From the NCBI RefSeq assembly GCF_013328815.1, contig NZ_JABUHN010000013.1:1-64000 (forward strand): 64,000 bases of DNA, written 5' to 3'. Source of the stretch: Tabrizicola fusiformis (GTDB taxonomy: Bacteria; Pseudomonadota; Alphaproteobacteria; Rhodobacterales; Rhodobacteraceae). Positions 24,284 through 33,084 of this stretch are shown here, one piece after another. Position 1 is the first letter of the stretch; the number at the start of each line of letters is the position of its first letter. A model generated the notes under the pieces. That model ran no database searches and had not been told where the DNA came from. It saw only the letters and a list, made by a program, of their open reading frames with translations. The translations under genes and the position numbers were made by a program.

Positions 24284-25555
24284 TCAATCGAGACTGTGGA
24301 GGCGGAGCCTGAACTTCGCCTCCTCGAACCGGCGCTCTGCCGCCAGCAAAGCCTCCTGGGCGCGGTCGAGTGCATCCTCGCTGTCTGCATCGCGAACGGC
24401 CTTTTCCAGACCCTCGCGCTCTTTCACGAACTGCCGCCCGAGATCGGCCAGATCACGGGTATAGGCGTTCTCGACCGGATAAACGCCCCTGTTCAGCGAC
24501 TCGAGGAAGAAGTAGGTGCCCCGGTCCCAACCCTGCTTCTCGCGCTCGGTCGGTGACCGCCAAGTCACGCCGTCTTCCGACGTTTCGATGATCTCCCGAT
24601 CACCGTCGGCCCGCCGCGTTTTCGGGTCCCAATAGGTGCGAATCCGCTCCCTGTAGAACCGGCCATAGAGCTCCTCGTTCAGGTCCTTCGGCGAGTCTTC
24701 GTCACGCCGGTCACCCCACCTCTTTTGCTCGATCACCTCGTAGGGATCGAAAGGCGGTTGGAACTTGGGCACGGCCCGCGGGAAGCCATCTGCAACCATC
24801 TGGTCAAACTCGCGGCCGTAGTGGTCCCGCAATTCCTTCGAGCGATCTCCCCAAAGCCACAGCGGGTCCCCAGGGTCGGTCAGGTCGATCAGATTGGCGC
24901 TGTAGTTGGCCCCGAGGTCGAGCAGGTCCTGGTAGAGCAGGCGCGCCTCCTCGACTGGCATCCCCATCTCGACGACGAGGTGGTAGAAGTGCGACGAGAT
25001 GTTGTCCGGGTCAAAGTCGGGAGGCCCATCGTTCAAAGCCCGCACGATCTTGAGGTGGAACTTATTGCCTTGAGACCGAAGCTCTGCGCGTTCGCAAGCG
25101 GCCTTCACGCGCGACCACCATTCATCGACCTTTGCCTTGACCTCGGCCACCTTGTCCTTGCCAAGCGCTGCGCCCGAGTACCAATTCTTGAACGAGCCGA
25201 GCGGGATCGAGAGCTTCAACACCTCATACCACCAAGGCGCACCCGCGATCTGCTTCATCCAGGGCACAAGCTGGTCTGCGTCGGGCGGATCGTCGGCAGG
25301 CACATACTTGCGGGGGTGCGCGATCTGGTCTGCCATCACCGCTTCAAGCCGGTCAACGAGGCCGGCCCAGGACTGCTTTCCATTCAGCGCCCGGTTCCAG
25401 GAACTGTAGTCCTTGGCCTCGTCGAACCAGTCTTCTTCGAATTCTTGGTTGGCGAGATCGACGATGCGCTGCTTCGTGACGTTGAACCGCAGGAGCCGTT
25501 CCGTGTCAGACGTGCCAAAGGTCGAGAGCTCGCGCTCTTCTTGATGCTTGCCCAT
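24284..25555 (-). CDS. Unknown protein in int/xis operon (423 aa)
   Basis: This 423-residue soluble protein is rich in Trp, Asp, Glu and Arg. The N-terminal domain begins TSDTERLLRFNVTKQRIVDL and has several tryptophans (WFDEAKDYSSWNRALNGKQS). The middle part carries HLKIVRALNDGPPDFDPDN, an SSHFYHLVVEMGMP helix and WLWGDRSKELRDHYGREFDQ. The C-terminus is a long coiled coil. The start overlaps the stop of the Xis-like gene (TGATG). Being coupled to recombination genes, it may take part in replication, excision or regulation, or be an accessory effector; I recognise no known domain. Confidence 0.65.
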   Translation of the reverse strand: MGKHQEERELSTFGTSDTERLLRFNVTKQRIVDLANQEFEEDWFDEAKDYSSWNRALNGKQSWAGLVDRLEAVMADQIAHPRKYVPADDPPDADQLVPWMKQIAGAPWWYEVLKLSIPLGSFKNWYSGAALGKDKVAEVKAKVDEWWSRVKAACERAELRSQGNKFHLKIVRALNDGPPDFDPDNISSHFYHLVVEMGMPVEEARLLYQDLLDLGANYSANLIDLTDPGDPLWLWGDRSKELRDHYGREFDQMVADGFPRAVPKFQPPFDPYEVIEQKRWGDRRDEDSPKDLNEELYGRFYRERIRTYWDPKTRRADGDREIIETSEDGVTWRSPTEREKQGWDRGTYFFLESLNRGVYPVENAYTRDLADLGRQFVKEREGLEKAVRDADSEDALDRAQEALLAAERRFEEAKFRLRLHSLD

Positions 25556-25782
25556 CACCGATGCTCCCTGATCCAGTCAATCAGGTCGTCCCGCAGGTAG
25601 CGGATGACACGATCATTGACGCGCGAGTACTTGGGACCCGTCGCGTCCTTGCGCCAACGGAACAAGCTCTCGACGGTTACGGAAAGGAACTCGGCTGCTT
25701 CTGCCGGGGTCATGACTTCGGGGGCCTGCTGACGCAGGACAAGGGAACGCAGATCAGCGATCTGCTGAGAAAGGTCTGCCAT
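25555..25782 (-). CDS. AlpA/excisionase-like DNA-binding protein
   Basis: This 75-residue protein has a MerR/AlpA-type winged helix: MTPAEAAEFLSVTVESLFRW, then RKDATGPKYSRVNDRVIRY and LRDDLIDWIREH. This matches the helix-turn-helix_17/excisionase family that directs tyrosine integrases towards excision or regulates element genes. The ATG at 25782 was chosen over an earlier frame because it starts the compact MADLSQQIADLR helix. It lies downstream of int and is coupled to the 423-residue gene. Confidence 0.8.
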   Translation of the reverse strand: MADLSQQIADLRSLVLRQQAPEVMTPAEAAEFLSVTVESLFRWRKDATGPKYSRVNDRVIRYLRDDLIDWIREHR

Positions 25783-25912
25783 GGGATACTCCAACGATGG
25801 CGATTGCAAGGGATGCCTCTGAGGGCGGTTCTCTCTGCGTTGCAGTCGCCTGGCATTCCTTCCCTAGAGGGCGAGTGCAGCCGGGACCAACGCCACCGTT
25901 GATGCCGACAAG

Positions 25913-27139
25913 TTAGGCAGTCGCCTGGCGGATTTCAATGACATTGGCAGGAGACAATCCGATCCGCTTGTTGATGACCGAGGCAATCGCGTTCGCGACC
26001 TTGCGCTGCCGCTCCACTGGAACCGTGCCATAAAACCCGAGAGAGCGCGTCTCGCCGCCGCTGAGAACGTGCCCTGTCAGCCACCGCAACACCATCTCGC
26101 GCGTGTCCACGTCGTGAGTTGCCTCGTCCCAGAGGTGACGCATATCGCCGGGGTCACTCAGAGGCAGGTCGTCGAGCTGGTCAAGCGGGCCGCGCGCGTC
26201 ACCGACGATCCGGCGCGACGGGAAGACCCAGTCGCAATCGTCGAACCGAATCTCGCGCAGGCGCTGGAACCACTCTTTCACCTGGTCCGCCATGGCGATC
26301 AGGCGCTTCTCCTTGACCTTCTTCTGGCCCGTCGTCGCCATCATCGTGCCCGCGTCGAGGTCGATGTCTGCCCAGGTCAACGCGCGCAACATCGTCTCGC
26401 GCTGGCCCGTGAACCAGCGGATCTTCCACAGCAGGCGCTTGTGCTCGTTCTCGACCTGTTCGATCTCGGCCCAGCGGTCGGCCCAGGGGATCGAGAAGTC
26501 GATCTTGCGCTTCTGCATCTTGGGCAGGGTGGCGAGCTTCGGGGTCAGGGTCGGCAGACGCTTGTTCAGCATCCGCTCTGCCCGCTTGAACGTGATCCCG
26601 AGGACGACGTTGACCTTGTGGGCGGCGAAGGGCTTCTCGTTCACCAGGTCGTCGAGCGCCCGCTGGATCGCCGCCGTGTCGATCTCGTCCATCTTGTCGT
26701 CGGCCCAGGTCGCCAGGTACTTGTCGAAGGCGCGAGTGTAGCTGTCATCCGTTCGCGCATGGATCGCGCCGCCGAGCGATGCGGGCCGCGCGCGACGGTA
26801 GCCCATCTCCTTGTCGAAGGCCTCGCGCAGTGTCGGGACGCCTGCGCGCTCGACGGCTTTCTCCGCCTTCGTCGCGACCTTGCCCTCCTTCACGTCGAGC
26901 ATGACCTTGCCGACCTGGTCCTTGGCCCAGGCGCAGTGCATCCCGCGCGGTGCCCACTGGCCGAGTTTGACGCGCCGGGTCTTCTGCGTCGCGGGGTCCC
27001 ACTTGACGACGTACCAGGTCTTCGTCCCGCCCGGCGTGACCGACAACTGCAACCCCTTGGCACCAGGGTCTGAATACCAGGTCATCGCATCGGCCTTCAG
27101 CTTGGCGACGGCGGTGTCTGTGAAGCGGATCTGAGGCAT
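25913..27139 (-). CDS. int: Tyrosine site-specific integrase
   Basis: This 408-residue integrase has an N-terminal arm-binding DUF4102-like domain (FTDTAVAKLKADAMTWYSDP, then GLQLSVTPGGTKTWYVV), a core-binding SAM-like domain and a C-terminal catalytic domain. The catalytic Arg lies in FTGQRETMLRALTW. The second box is LSDPGDMRHLWDEATHD (H-L-W instead of the usual H-T-x), followed by WLTGHVLSGGETRS and the tyrosine in LGFYGTV. It acts on the tRNA-Thr core repeats; its start is 144 bp from the right core. An inverted repeat TTGCAA pair in its leader may be an autoregulatory or arm site. Confidence 0.93.
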   Translation of the reverse strand: MPQIRFTDTAVAKLKADAMTWYSDPGAKGLQLSVTPGGTKTWYVVKWDPATQKTRRVKLGQWAPRGMHCAWAKDQVGKVMLDVKEGKVATKAEKAVERAGVPTLREAFDKEMGYRRARPASLGGAIHARTDDSYTRAFDKYLATWADDKMDEIDTAAIQRALDDLVNEKPFAAHKVNVVLGITFKRAERMLNKRLPTLTPKLATLPKMQKRKIDFSIPWADRWAEIEQVENEHKRLLWKIRWFTGQRETMLRALTWADIDLDAGTMMATTGQKKVKEKRLIAMADQVKEWFQRLREIRFDDCDWVFPSRRIVGDARGPLDQLDDLPLSDPGDMRHLWDEATHDVDTREMVLRWLTGHVLSGGETRSLGFYGTVPVERQRKVANAIASVINKRIGLSPANVIEIRQATA

Positions 27140-27148
27140 CTCGTAAGT

Positions 27149-27175
27149 CCTTGCAACTGGTGATTATTTGCAAGG
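27149..27175. promoter_or_regulatory. Inverted repeat in int leader
   Basis: CCTTGCAA (27149-27156) and TTGCAAGG (27168-27175) form a perfect inverted repeat with an 11-bp spacer, 10 bp upstream of the int start. TTGCAAG also occurs twice near the left end. It is a candidate binding site for the integrase arm domain, the Xis-like protein or a repressor. Confidence 0.45.
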
Positions 27176-27232
27176 TTCACGATACGTTCCAACACCAGTC
27201 TAACCCAACCGATAATTGGTCAAGCACCTGAT

Positions 27233-27274
27233 TTTGTTGGCATTTGTTGGTGTAAGCCTACCGTATGTTGGTGG
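27233..27274. repeat. Direct repeats next to attR
   Basis: Two copies of TTTGTTGG (27233-27240 and 27243-27250) and a related ATGTTGGTGG (27265-27274) lie just inside the right core repeat. Their spacing of about one and two helix turns suits arm-type recombinase sites. Confidence 0.4.
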
Positions 27275-27282
27275 CTTTTTCG

Positions 27283-27322
27283 CATTACGAATGACGTGCT
27301 CTACCAGCTGAGCTACAGCGGC
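27283..27322 (-). other. attR: 5' part of split host tRNA-Thr(CGT)
   Basis: Read on the minus strand, this is the 5' part of tRNA-Thr: acceptor GCCGCTG, D arm GCTC...GAGC, 5' anticodon stem and loop ending in the shared 16-bp core. After the core it runs into element sequence (GCGAAAAAGCCACC) that cannot complete a tRNA. The host gene is therefore interrupted here and is not rebuilt by the element, unlike most tRNA-integrated elements. Confidence 0.9.
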
Positions 27323-27591
27323 ACGCTTCCTTGGGCTGCCGCAGAGGTGGCAGCCTTACAGCGGCTGCGTTTAAACGGTCGGGCGGGTTCGTGCAAGGGT
27401 CAAAACGGCATCTGGCCGGGGCTTTGGCAGGGGAGGCCCGCCGTGCAGTCTGTGTCCAATAATTAGGCGAATGGCCCAAGAAATCGGCGGATGGCGCCCG
27501 AACTGGGGCATCCGTTGCCTGAATGGGGCGGCAGGCTTGGGATTCGGCGGCGGGGCGACGCAACCTTGCGCCTGATGCCCGAGGAGGCCCC

Positions 27592-28431
27592 GTGTTCGAT
27601 CTGACCGCAGAACCCAGGATGCAGCGCAGCCACGGCCGGGCCCGGGTGGGTTTTGCCATGACGGGTGGTGCGGTGCGGCTGACCGATTTGCAACAGGCCG
27701 GTTCGGGCAAGGCGATGCTGCCAAGGGTGGCCGGGCCGGTGCCGGAGGTGGTGTTTCTGAACACCTCGGGTGGACTGACCGGCGGCGACCGGCTGGATTT
27801 CACGGTCGCGGTTGGTGCTGATGCCCGGGTTTCCGCCACCACCCAGACGGCAGAGCGCGCCTATGCCAGCACCGGCGGCATGGCCGAGGTGCGGGTGCGG
27901 GCGCAGGTGGACGCGGGGGGTCGGCTGGACTGGCTGCCGCAGGAAACCATCCTTTACGAGGCAAGCCGCCTGAGCCGCCACACCGAGATTGATCTGAGTG
28001 GCGAGGCGAGTTGTCTGATGGCCGAGGCGGTGGTTCTTGGCCGCCACGCCATGGGAGAAGAGCCCAAGGACGCCACGCTGCACGACCGCCGCGTGATCCG
28101 CCGCGACGGGCGCCCGATCTGGGCCGAAAGCCTGATGCTGGACGCGCAGGCGCTGCGCCGTCAGCAAAGCCCGGCCCTGCTGGGCGGGGCACGGGCGATG
28201 GCGGTTCTGGCGCTGGTGGCGCGGGGTGCCGAAGACGCGCTGGCCGCCTTGCGGGCCGTGTTGAATGAGCCGGGCTGCACCGCCGCCGCTTCCGGTTGGG
28301 ACGGGCGGCTGGTGCTGCGGGTGCTGGCGCGCGACGGCTGGCCGCTGCGGCGGCAGATGGCGCGGGCGATCCGCGTGCTGACGGGGCGGCCCTTGCCCCG
28401 GGTCTGGCAGATGCAGGGAGAGACCAGATGA
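27592..28431 (+). CDS. ureD: Urease accessory protein UreD
   Basis: This 279-residue UreD (UreH) is the scaffold protein that binds apo-urease and passes nickel from UreF/UreG. The signatures [49 protein letters not shown] and [20 protein letters not shown] are present. The start is GTG at 27592, with GAGGAGG six bases upstream; longer ATG frames lack this. It is the first gene of the urease operon, about 270 bp from the split tRNA at the right end of the element. The stop overlaps ureA (ATGA). Confidence 0.95.
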   Translation: MFDLTAEPRMQRSHGRARVGFAMTGGAVRLTDLQQAGSGKAMLPRVAGPVPEVVFLNTSGGLTGGDRLDFTVAVGADARVSATTQTAERAYASTGGMAEVRVRAQVDAGGRLDWLPQETILYEASRLSRHTEIDLSGEASCLMAEAVVLGRHAMGEEPKDATLHDRRVIRRDGRPIWAESLMLDAQALRRQQSPALLGGARAMAVLALVARGAEDALAALRAVLNEPGCTAAASGWDGRLVLRVLARDGWPLRRQMARAIRVLTGRPLPRVWQMQGETR

Positions 28432-28730
28432 ACCTGACCCCGCGCGAACGGGAAAAGCTGTTGGTCAGCGTCGCCGCCATGGTGGCGCGTGGCAGGCTGG
28501 CCCGGGGCGTCAAGCTGAACCACCCCGAGGCAATTGCCCTGATCACCGATTTCGTGGTCGAGGGTGCCCGCGATGGCCGTTCGGTCGCTGACCTGATGTC
28601 GGCGGGGGCGCATGTGATTTCCCGCGACCAATGCATGGAGGGGATCGCCGAAATGATCCACTCGGTTCAGGTCGAGGCCACCTTTCCCGACGGGACCAAG
28701 CTGGTCACCGTTCACCACCCGATCCGCTGA
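28428..28730 (+). CDS. ureA: Urease subunit gamma
   Basis: This 100-residue gamma subunit begins [20 protein letters not shown] and has [36 protein letters not shown] and the C-terminal [14 protein letters not shown], all typical. It forms the structural core of the (ABC)3 cytoplasmic urease with UreB and UreC. The start overlaps the ureD stop and the length is exactly that of the family. Confidence 0.97.
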   Translation: MNLTPREREKLLVSVAAMVARGRLARGVKLNHPEAIALITDFVVEGARDGRSVADLMSAGAHVISRDQCMEGIAEMIHSVQVEATFPDGTKLVTVHHPIR

Positions 28731-28740
28731 GAGGTTTCCG

Positions 28741-29310
28741 ATGCTGCGCAAACTGACGCTTGCTGCCGCCCTGCTGGCCCCCAACGCCGCGCTGGCCCAT
28801 ACCGGGCATGGGGCAGGCAGTTTCATTGCCGGGATGGGGCATCCTGTTTCCGGGCTGGACCATATCCTTGCCATGCTGGCCGTGGGTCTCTGGGCGGCGC
28901 AGATCGGCGGGCGGGCACTCTGGGCGGCGCCTGCCGCCTTTGTCGGCGCGATGCTGGCGGGCGGGGCGATGGGTGCCGCGGGCCTGCCCTTTCCGGCGGT
29001 TGAGCCGATGATCCTTGCCTCGATTGTCATTCTGGGTGCGCTGATCGCGCTGGCGGTGCGCTTGCCGCTGATGGCGGCCTTGCCGGTGCTGGCGCTGTTC
29101 GGCGCTGCCCATGGCTGGGCCCATGGCGCCGAAGGGCCTGCGAGCGGGATGCTGGTCTATGACGCAGGCTTTGCCGTGATGACGGCAGCGCTGCACGGTG
29201 CGGGGCTTCTGGCGGGGCTGGGTCTGCACAAGCTCGCCGGAATGCGCGTGACCCGCGCGCTGGGCGGTCTGACGGCGGCGGCGGGCCTTGCGCTGGCCAT
29301 CGGGGGGTAA
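28741..29310 (+). CDS. ureJ: HupE/UreJ membrane protein
   Basis: This 189-residue protein has a signal-like first helix ([13 protein letters not shown]), the motif [20 protein letters not shown] followed by [13 protein letters not shown], and later [14 protein letters not shown]. These are hallmarks of the HupE/UreJ nickel-permease family. About six hydrophobic segments place it in the inner membrane, probably as a nickel importer supplying urease. Its position between ureA and ureB is common in Rhodobacteraceae operons. Confidence 0.93.
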   Translation: MLRKLTLAAALLAPNAALAHTGHGAGSFIAGMGHPVSGLDHILAMLAVGLWAAQIGGRALWAAPAAFVGAMLAGGAMGAAGLPFPAVEPMILASIVILGALIALAVRLPLMAALPVLALFGAAHGWAHGAEGPASGMLVYDAGFAVMTAALHGAGLLAGLGLHKLAGMRVTRALGGLTAAAGLALAIGG

Positions 29311-29314
29311 GGCA

Positions 29315-29620
29315 ATGATCCCCGGAGAGATTTTCCCGGCAGAGGGCGACATTCTGGTGAACGCGGGCCAGCCCGCGATCACGCTGATGGTGGCCAATAC
29401 CGGCGACCGTCCGGTGCAGGTCGGCAGCCACTATCACTTTGCCGAGACGAATCCCGGCCTGTCCTTTGACCGTGAGGCGGCGCGGGGGATGCGGCTGGAC
29501 ATCGCGGCGGGAACCGCGGTGCGGTTTGAGCCGGGGCAGAGCCGCGAGGTGCGGCTGGTGCCTTATGGCGGTTACAGAAAGGTGTTTGGCTTCAACAGCA
29601 AGGTAATGGGCGCCCTCTAG
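29315..29620 (+). CDS. ureB: Urease subunit beta
   Basis: This 101-residue beta subunit begins [20 protein letters not shown] and contains [40 protein letters not shown] and [16 protein letters not shown], which are diagnostic. Four bases separate it from ureJ. In many bacteria UreB is directly followed by UreC; here a 170-codon ORF intervenes. Confidence 0.97.
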   Translation: MIPGEIFPAEGDILVNAGQPAITLMVANTGDRPVQVGSHYHFAETNPGLSFDREAARGMRLDIAAGTAVRFEPGQSREVRLVPYGGYRKVFGFNSKVMGAL

Positions 29621-29639
29621 ACACATACAGGAGACCAGC

Positions 29640-30152
29640 ATGTTCCCGATGATGACCCCGATTGATGCCATTGGCCTGTCGTTGCGCGCAGGCATGATGT
29701 TCGGCCAGAGCCAGACGCTCCGGATGGCGCGGATGATGGAGATGCAGGGTTTCTGGGCAGGCTATCCAAGGCTTGCCACCTCGGCGCCGGTCGCCGAAGA
29801 GGAACTTGTGGTCGATGCCGAAGATGCGCCGCCAGCCGTGCTGGCCCCGCTGACCGAGGCTCATGCCGAAACGGTCGTGGCCGCGGCGGTTGAGGTGATC
29901 GAAGACATTCCTGCCGAACCGGAATCTGAACCGCTGCCCGAACCGGAGCCCGTCACGCTTGTGGCCGAACCGCCGCCCGCCGCCGTTCTGGTTGAACCCC
30001 CCGCTGTGGCGGAAGTCGAAACGCTCGCCCCTGCGCCTGCCGAACCTGCCGCGCCGGAGCATCCCATTGTCGCCGCCGAACCGCCGCAGCCTGCCCCGGC
30101 TGCCGCAGCCAAGCCCAAGCATGCCAAGAAACCCGCCTCCCGCGCGGAGTGA
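29640..30152 (+). CDS. Pro/Ala/Glu-rich protein inside urease operon (170 aa)
   Basis: The first 45 residues form methionine-rich hydrophobic or amphipathic helices (MFPMMTPIDAIGLSLRAGMM, TLRMARMMEMQGFWAG). The remaining 125 residues are low-complexity Pro/Ala/Glu/Val (for example PEPEPVTLVAEPPPAAVLVE), ending in a basic KPKHAKKPASRAE. It starts after CAGGAGACCAGC and ends 12 bp before ureC. I recognise no family. The methionine-rich helix could bind a membrane or storage granule, phasin-like. The operon position suggests a role in urease assembly or location. Confidence 0.7.
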   Translation: MFPMMTPIDAIGLSLRAGMMFGQSQTLRMARMMEMQGFWAGYPRLATSAPVAEEELVVDAEDAPPAVLAPLTEAHAETVVAAAVEVIEDIPAEPESEPLPEPEPVTLVAEPPPAAVLVEPPAVAEVETLAPAPAEPAAPEHPIVAAEPPQPAPAAAAKPKHAKKPASRAE

Positions 30153-30164
30153 CAGGAGCTTCCA

Positions 30165-31913
30165 TTGCCCGCAACCATCTCTCGCCTTGATTATGCTGCG
30201 ATGTATGGACCGACCACCGGCGACCGCATTCGCCTTGGCGACACCGAGCTGATCATTGAGGTCGAGCGTGATCTGATCGCCGAACGCACCGGCGCCGCCA
30301 CCCGCGGCGCCAACGGTCCGCTTTATGGCGAAGAGGTCAAGTTCGGCGGCGGCAAGGTGATCCGCGATGGCATGGGCCAAAGCCAGATCACCCGGGCCGG
30401 CGGCGCGGTGGATACGGTGATCACCAACGCGCTGATTCTGGATCATTCCGGCATCTACAAGGCCGATGTCGGGTTGCGTGACGGGCTGATCCACAAGATC
30501 GGCAAAGCGGGCAACCCCGACACCCAGCCGGGGGTGGATATCATCATCGGCCCGGGAACCGAGATCATCGCGGGCGAGGGGCGGATTCTGACCGCCGGGG
30601 GGCTGGACACCCATATCCACTTCATCTGCCCGCAGCAGGTGGAAGATGCGCTGCATTCCGGCATCACCACCATGCTGGGCGGCGGCACCGGCCCGGCGCA
30701 TGGCACGCTGGCCACCACCTGCACGCCGGGGCCGTGGCATATCCAGCGGATGCTGATGGCCGCCGACAGTCTGCCAATGAACATCGGCTTTGCCGGCAAG
30801 GGCAACGCCAGCCTGCCCGAAGGGCTTGAGGAACAGGTCCGCGCCGGGGCCTGCGCCCTGAAACTGCATGAGGATTGGGGCACCACTCCCACCGCCATCG
30901 ACAATTGCCTGAACGTGGCCGATGCGATGGACGTGCAGGTGATGATCCACACCGACACGCTGAACGAAAGCGGCTTTGTGGAAAACACCCTAGCCGCGAT
31001 CCGGGGCCGCACGATCCATGCCTATCACACCGAAGGCGCGGGCGGTGGCCATGCGCCCGACATCATCAAGGTGGTGGGCAGCGCCAATGTCCTGCCGTCC
31101 TCCACCAACCCGACGCGGCCCTATACGGTGAACACCATCGAAGAGCATCTGGATATGCTGATGGTCTGTCACCACCTTGACCGCTCGATCCCCGAGGATG
31201 TGGCCTTTGCCGAAAGCCGCATCCGCAAGGAAACCATCGCGGCCGAAGACATCCTGCACGATCTGGGTGCTTTCAGCGTGATTTCCTCGGACAGTCAGGC
31301 GATGGGCCGGATTGGCGAGGTGATCACACGCTGCTGGCAGACCGCCCACAAGATGAAGGTGCAGCGCGGGCGGCTTGAGGGCGAGCAGGGTGAGAATGAC
31401 AACCTGCGCGCCCGCCGCTATGTTGCCAAATACACCATCAACCCCGCCATCGCCCATGGCCTGTCGCGCCATGTTGGCAGCATCGCCGAAGGCAAGCGCG
31501 CCGATCTGGTGCTGTGGTCCCCTGCGTTCTTTGGCGCCAAGCCGGAAATGGTGCTGATGGGCGGCATGATCGTGGTGGCGCAGATGGGCGACCCCAACGG
31601 CTCGATCCCGGTGCAGCCGATGTATTCCCGCCCGATGTTCGGCGCGCTGGGCAAAGCTAAACATGCTTCGGCGGTCAGTTTTGTCTCTAATGCGGCCTAT
31701 AGTGACGATATTGGCGGCAAACTGGGGCTGGGCAAGACGGTGCTGGCGGTGGAGCATACCCGCGACATTGGCAAGGCGGATATGGTGCTGAACCATGCCA
31801 CGCCGCAGATCGAGGTGAACCCCGAAACCTATGAGGTGCGGGCGGATGGCGTCTTGCTGACTTGCGAACCGGCGCGGGAATTGCCGCTGGCGCAGCGGTA
31901 TTTCTTGTTCTGA
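30165..31913 (+). CDS. ureC: Urease subunit alpha
   Basis: This 582-residue catalytic subunit hydrolyses urea to ammonia and carbamate with a di-nickel centre. The nickel ligands lie in [13 protein letters not shown], in [12 protein letters not shown] (carbamylated Lys at about 233), in [10 protein letters not shown] and in [15 protein letters not shown]. The flap segment MVCHHLD with the catalytic His is present. The start is TTG at 30165 after CAGGAGCTTCCA. Compared with typical UreC, about 14 extra residues ([16 protein letters not shown] region) sit between IEVERDL and [11 protein letters not shown], which accounts for the greater length. Confidence 0.97.
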   Translation: MPATISRLDYAAMYGPTTGDRIRLGDTELIIEVERDLIAERTGAATRGANGPLYGEEVKFGGGKVIRDGMGQSQITRAGGAVDTVITNALILDHSGIYKADVGLRDGLIHKIGKAGNPDTQPGVDIIIGPGTEIIAGEGRILTAGGLDTHIHFICPQQVEDALHSGITTMLGGGTGPAHGTLATTCTPGPWHIQRMLMAADSLPMNIGFAGKGNASLPEGLEEQVRAGACALKLHEDWGTTPTAIDNCLNVADAMDVQVMIHTDTLNESGFVENTLAAIRGRTIHAYHTEGAGGGHAPDIIKVVGSANVLPSSTNPTRPYTVNTIEEHLDMLMVCHHLDRSIPEDVAFAESRIRKETIAAEDILHDLGAFSVISSDSQAMGRIGEVITRCWQTAHKMKVQRGRLEGEQGENDNLRARRYVAKYTINPAIAHGLSRHVGSIAEGKRADLVLWSPAFFGAKPEMVLMGGMIVVAQMGDPNGSIPVQPMYSRPMFGALGKAKHASAVSFVSNAAYSDDIGGKLGLGKTVLAVEHTRDIGKADMVLNHATPQIEVNPETYEVRADGVLLTCEPARELPLAQRYFLF

Positions 31914-31995
31914 CAGGATTTGTCATGGCAGCGGCGATTGCGGCAAAAGGGCGGGGCGCCTATTCTGGGCACCTCAACTTCATCCGAGAAACCCC

Positions 31996-32628
31996 ATGAA
32001 AACCAAAGTGATTGCTACTCTGCTGGCCCTGCTTCCGGGTCTGGCCCAAGCCCGCTGCGTGACGGCGGAAGACCTTGCCACCGGCATCACCTTCAAGCGG
32101 CAGGATGGGCGCACCGGCCTTGCCCAAAAGACCGATGGCGGCGTGACGGTCGATTACGCGACCAACCCGCAGGGCGCCTGGCAAGACCTCCGCAAGACCG
32201 ACCGCGGCATCTATGAAAAGACCTGGGCCTGGACGCCGACCGAAGAATATTACGTCGGCGGTGGGCCGGGTGGCGCTTGGCAATATGCCATACAAGGCAA
32301 ACCGCCGGTGCCCGAGGCAGGGGCGACCTGGAAAACCACGGTGCGCGTGACCGAGTCGCATTATGACGGCACCGAAAGCGGTGGGCCGGTGCTGAAATAC
32401 CCGCTCAAGGCGGTCTACAGCTTTCAAGCGGTGAAAGAGGCGAAACTGTCGGGTTGCACCTATCGCGTTCAGCCGGTCGAGGCGACCTTTACCGGCAAGA
32501 ACAATCACTTCACCCGCCGCTGGATCTATTTCCCCGATCTTGGCTTTGGCCTTGAAACCCGGATGACCGACCATGCCGGCGGCGAAGACCGCCAGTTGGG
32601 CCTGACCGCTCTGAAGCCGAAAGGATAA
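31996..32628 (+). CDS. Secreted hypothetical protein inside urease operon (210 aa)
   Basis: This 210-residue protein has a signal peptide (MKTKVIATLLALLPGLAQA, cleavage probable before RCVTA) and a mainly beta mature domain. The domain includes YEKTWAWTPTEEYYVGGGPG, two cysteines (CVTAEDL and SGCTYRV) and WIYFPDLGFGLETRMTDHAG. It is periplasmic if the signal is real. It lies 82 bp after ureC and 3 bp before ureE, so it is cotranscribed with ureE-F-G. No family is recognised and a direct role in urease is not evident. Confidence 0.75.
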   Translation: MKTKVIATLLALLPGLAQARCVTAEDLATGITFKRQDGRTGLAQKTDGGVTVDYATNPQGAWQDLRKTDRGIYEKTWAWTPTEEYYVGGGPGGAWQYAIQGKPPVPEAGATWKTTVRVTESHYDGTESGGPVLKYPLKAVYSFQAVKEAKLSGCTYRVQPVEATFTGKNNHFTRRWIYFPDLGFGLETRMTDHAGGEDRQLGLTALKPKG

Positions 32629-32631
32629 ACC

Positions 32632-33084
32632 ATGCTGCCCGCCCGTCAGATCGTTCGTCAGGGTGCCGCCGGAGCGGACGAGCGGGTGGTGCTGTCCTAT
32701 GACGAACGGTTCTTGCGGCGCAAACGGCTGGTCTGCGAAAGCGGCGCCTCGGTGATGGTCGATCTGGCCGAAACCGTCTCGCTGGAAGATGGCGATGCTT
32801 TGGTGACCGATACGGGGCAGCGGGTGGCGGTGGTCGCGGCGCAAGAGCCGGTGATCGAGGTGCGCGGGCCAAATTTGGCCCGGCTCGCCTGGCATATCGG
32901 CAACCGCCATACGCCTTGTCAGGTGGATGAGGGCCATCTGGTGATCCGCCGTGACCATGTGCTTGAGGCGATGCTGCGCGGCTTGGGCGCCGATCTCACG
33001 CCGGTCATCGCGCCCTTCCGGCCCGAAGGCGGCGCCTATGGCCATGGGCGCACCATGGGGCATGACCATTTTCATGGCCATTGA
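32632..33084 (+). CDS. ureE: Urease nickel chaperone UreE
   Basis: This 150-residue metallochaperone has a peptide-binding N-terminal domain (SYDERFLRRKRLVCESGASV, DLAETVSLEDGDALVTDTG) and a metal-binding C-terminal domain with LAWHIGNRHTPCQVDEGHLV, IRRDHVLEAMLRGLGADL and a histidine-rich tail [13 protein letters not shown]. It delivers nickel to the UreD-F-G complex. The last 11 bases overlap ureF. Confidence 0.95.
   Translation: MLPARQIVRQGAAGADERVVLSYDERFLRRKRLVCESGASVMVDLAETVSLEDGDALVTDTGQRVAVVAAQEPVIEVRGPNLARLAWHIGNRHTPCQVDEGHLVIRRDHVLEAMLRGLGADLTPVIAPFRPEGGAYGHGRTMGHDHFHGH

Larger units (their letters stand above)
12715..27298. mobile_element. Integrated element of about 14.6 kb in tRNA-Thr(CGT)
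   Basis: The element is bounded by 16-bp direct repeats of the anticodon-arm core and carries a tyrosine integrase whose gene ends next to the right junction. Contents from left to right are a complete tRNA-Thr(CGT), a three-gene cassette (TIGR04255 type), two small unknown genes, a DUF3489 gene, small membrane proteins, an unknown 365-residue protein, a phage packaging module (large and small terminase, portal), unknown genes, an Xis-like gene and int. No major capsid, tail, lysis or replication genes were recognised. At about 14.6 kb it looks like a phage satellite or a reduced prophage carrying accessory genes. Confidence 0.88.
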
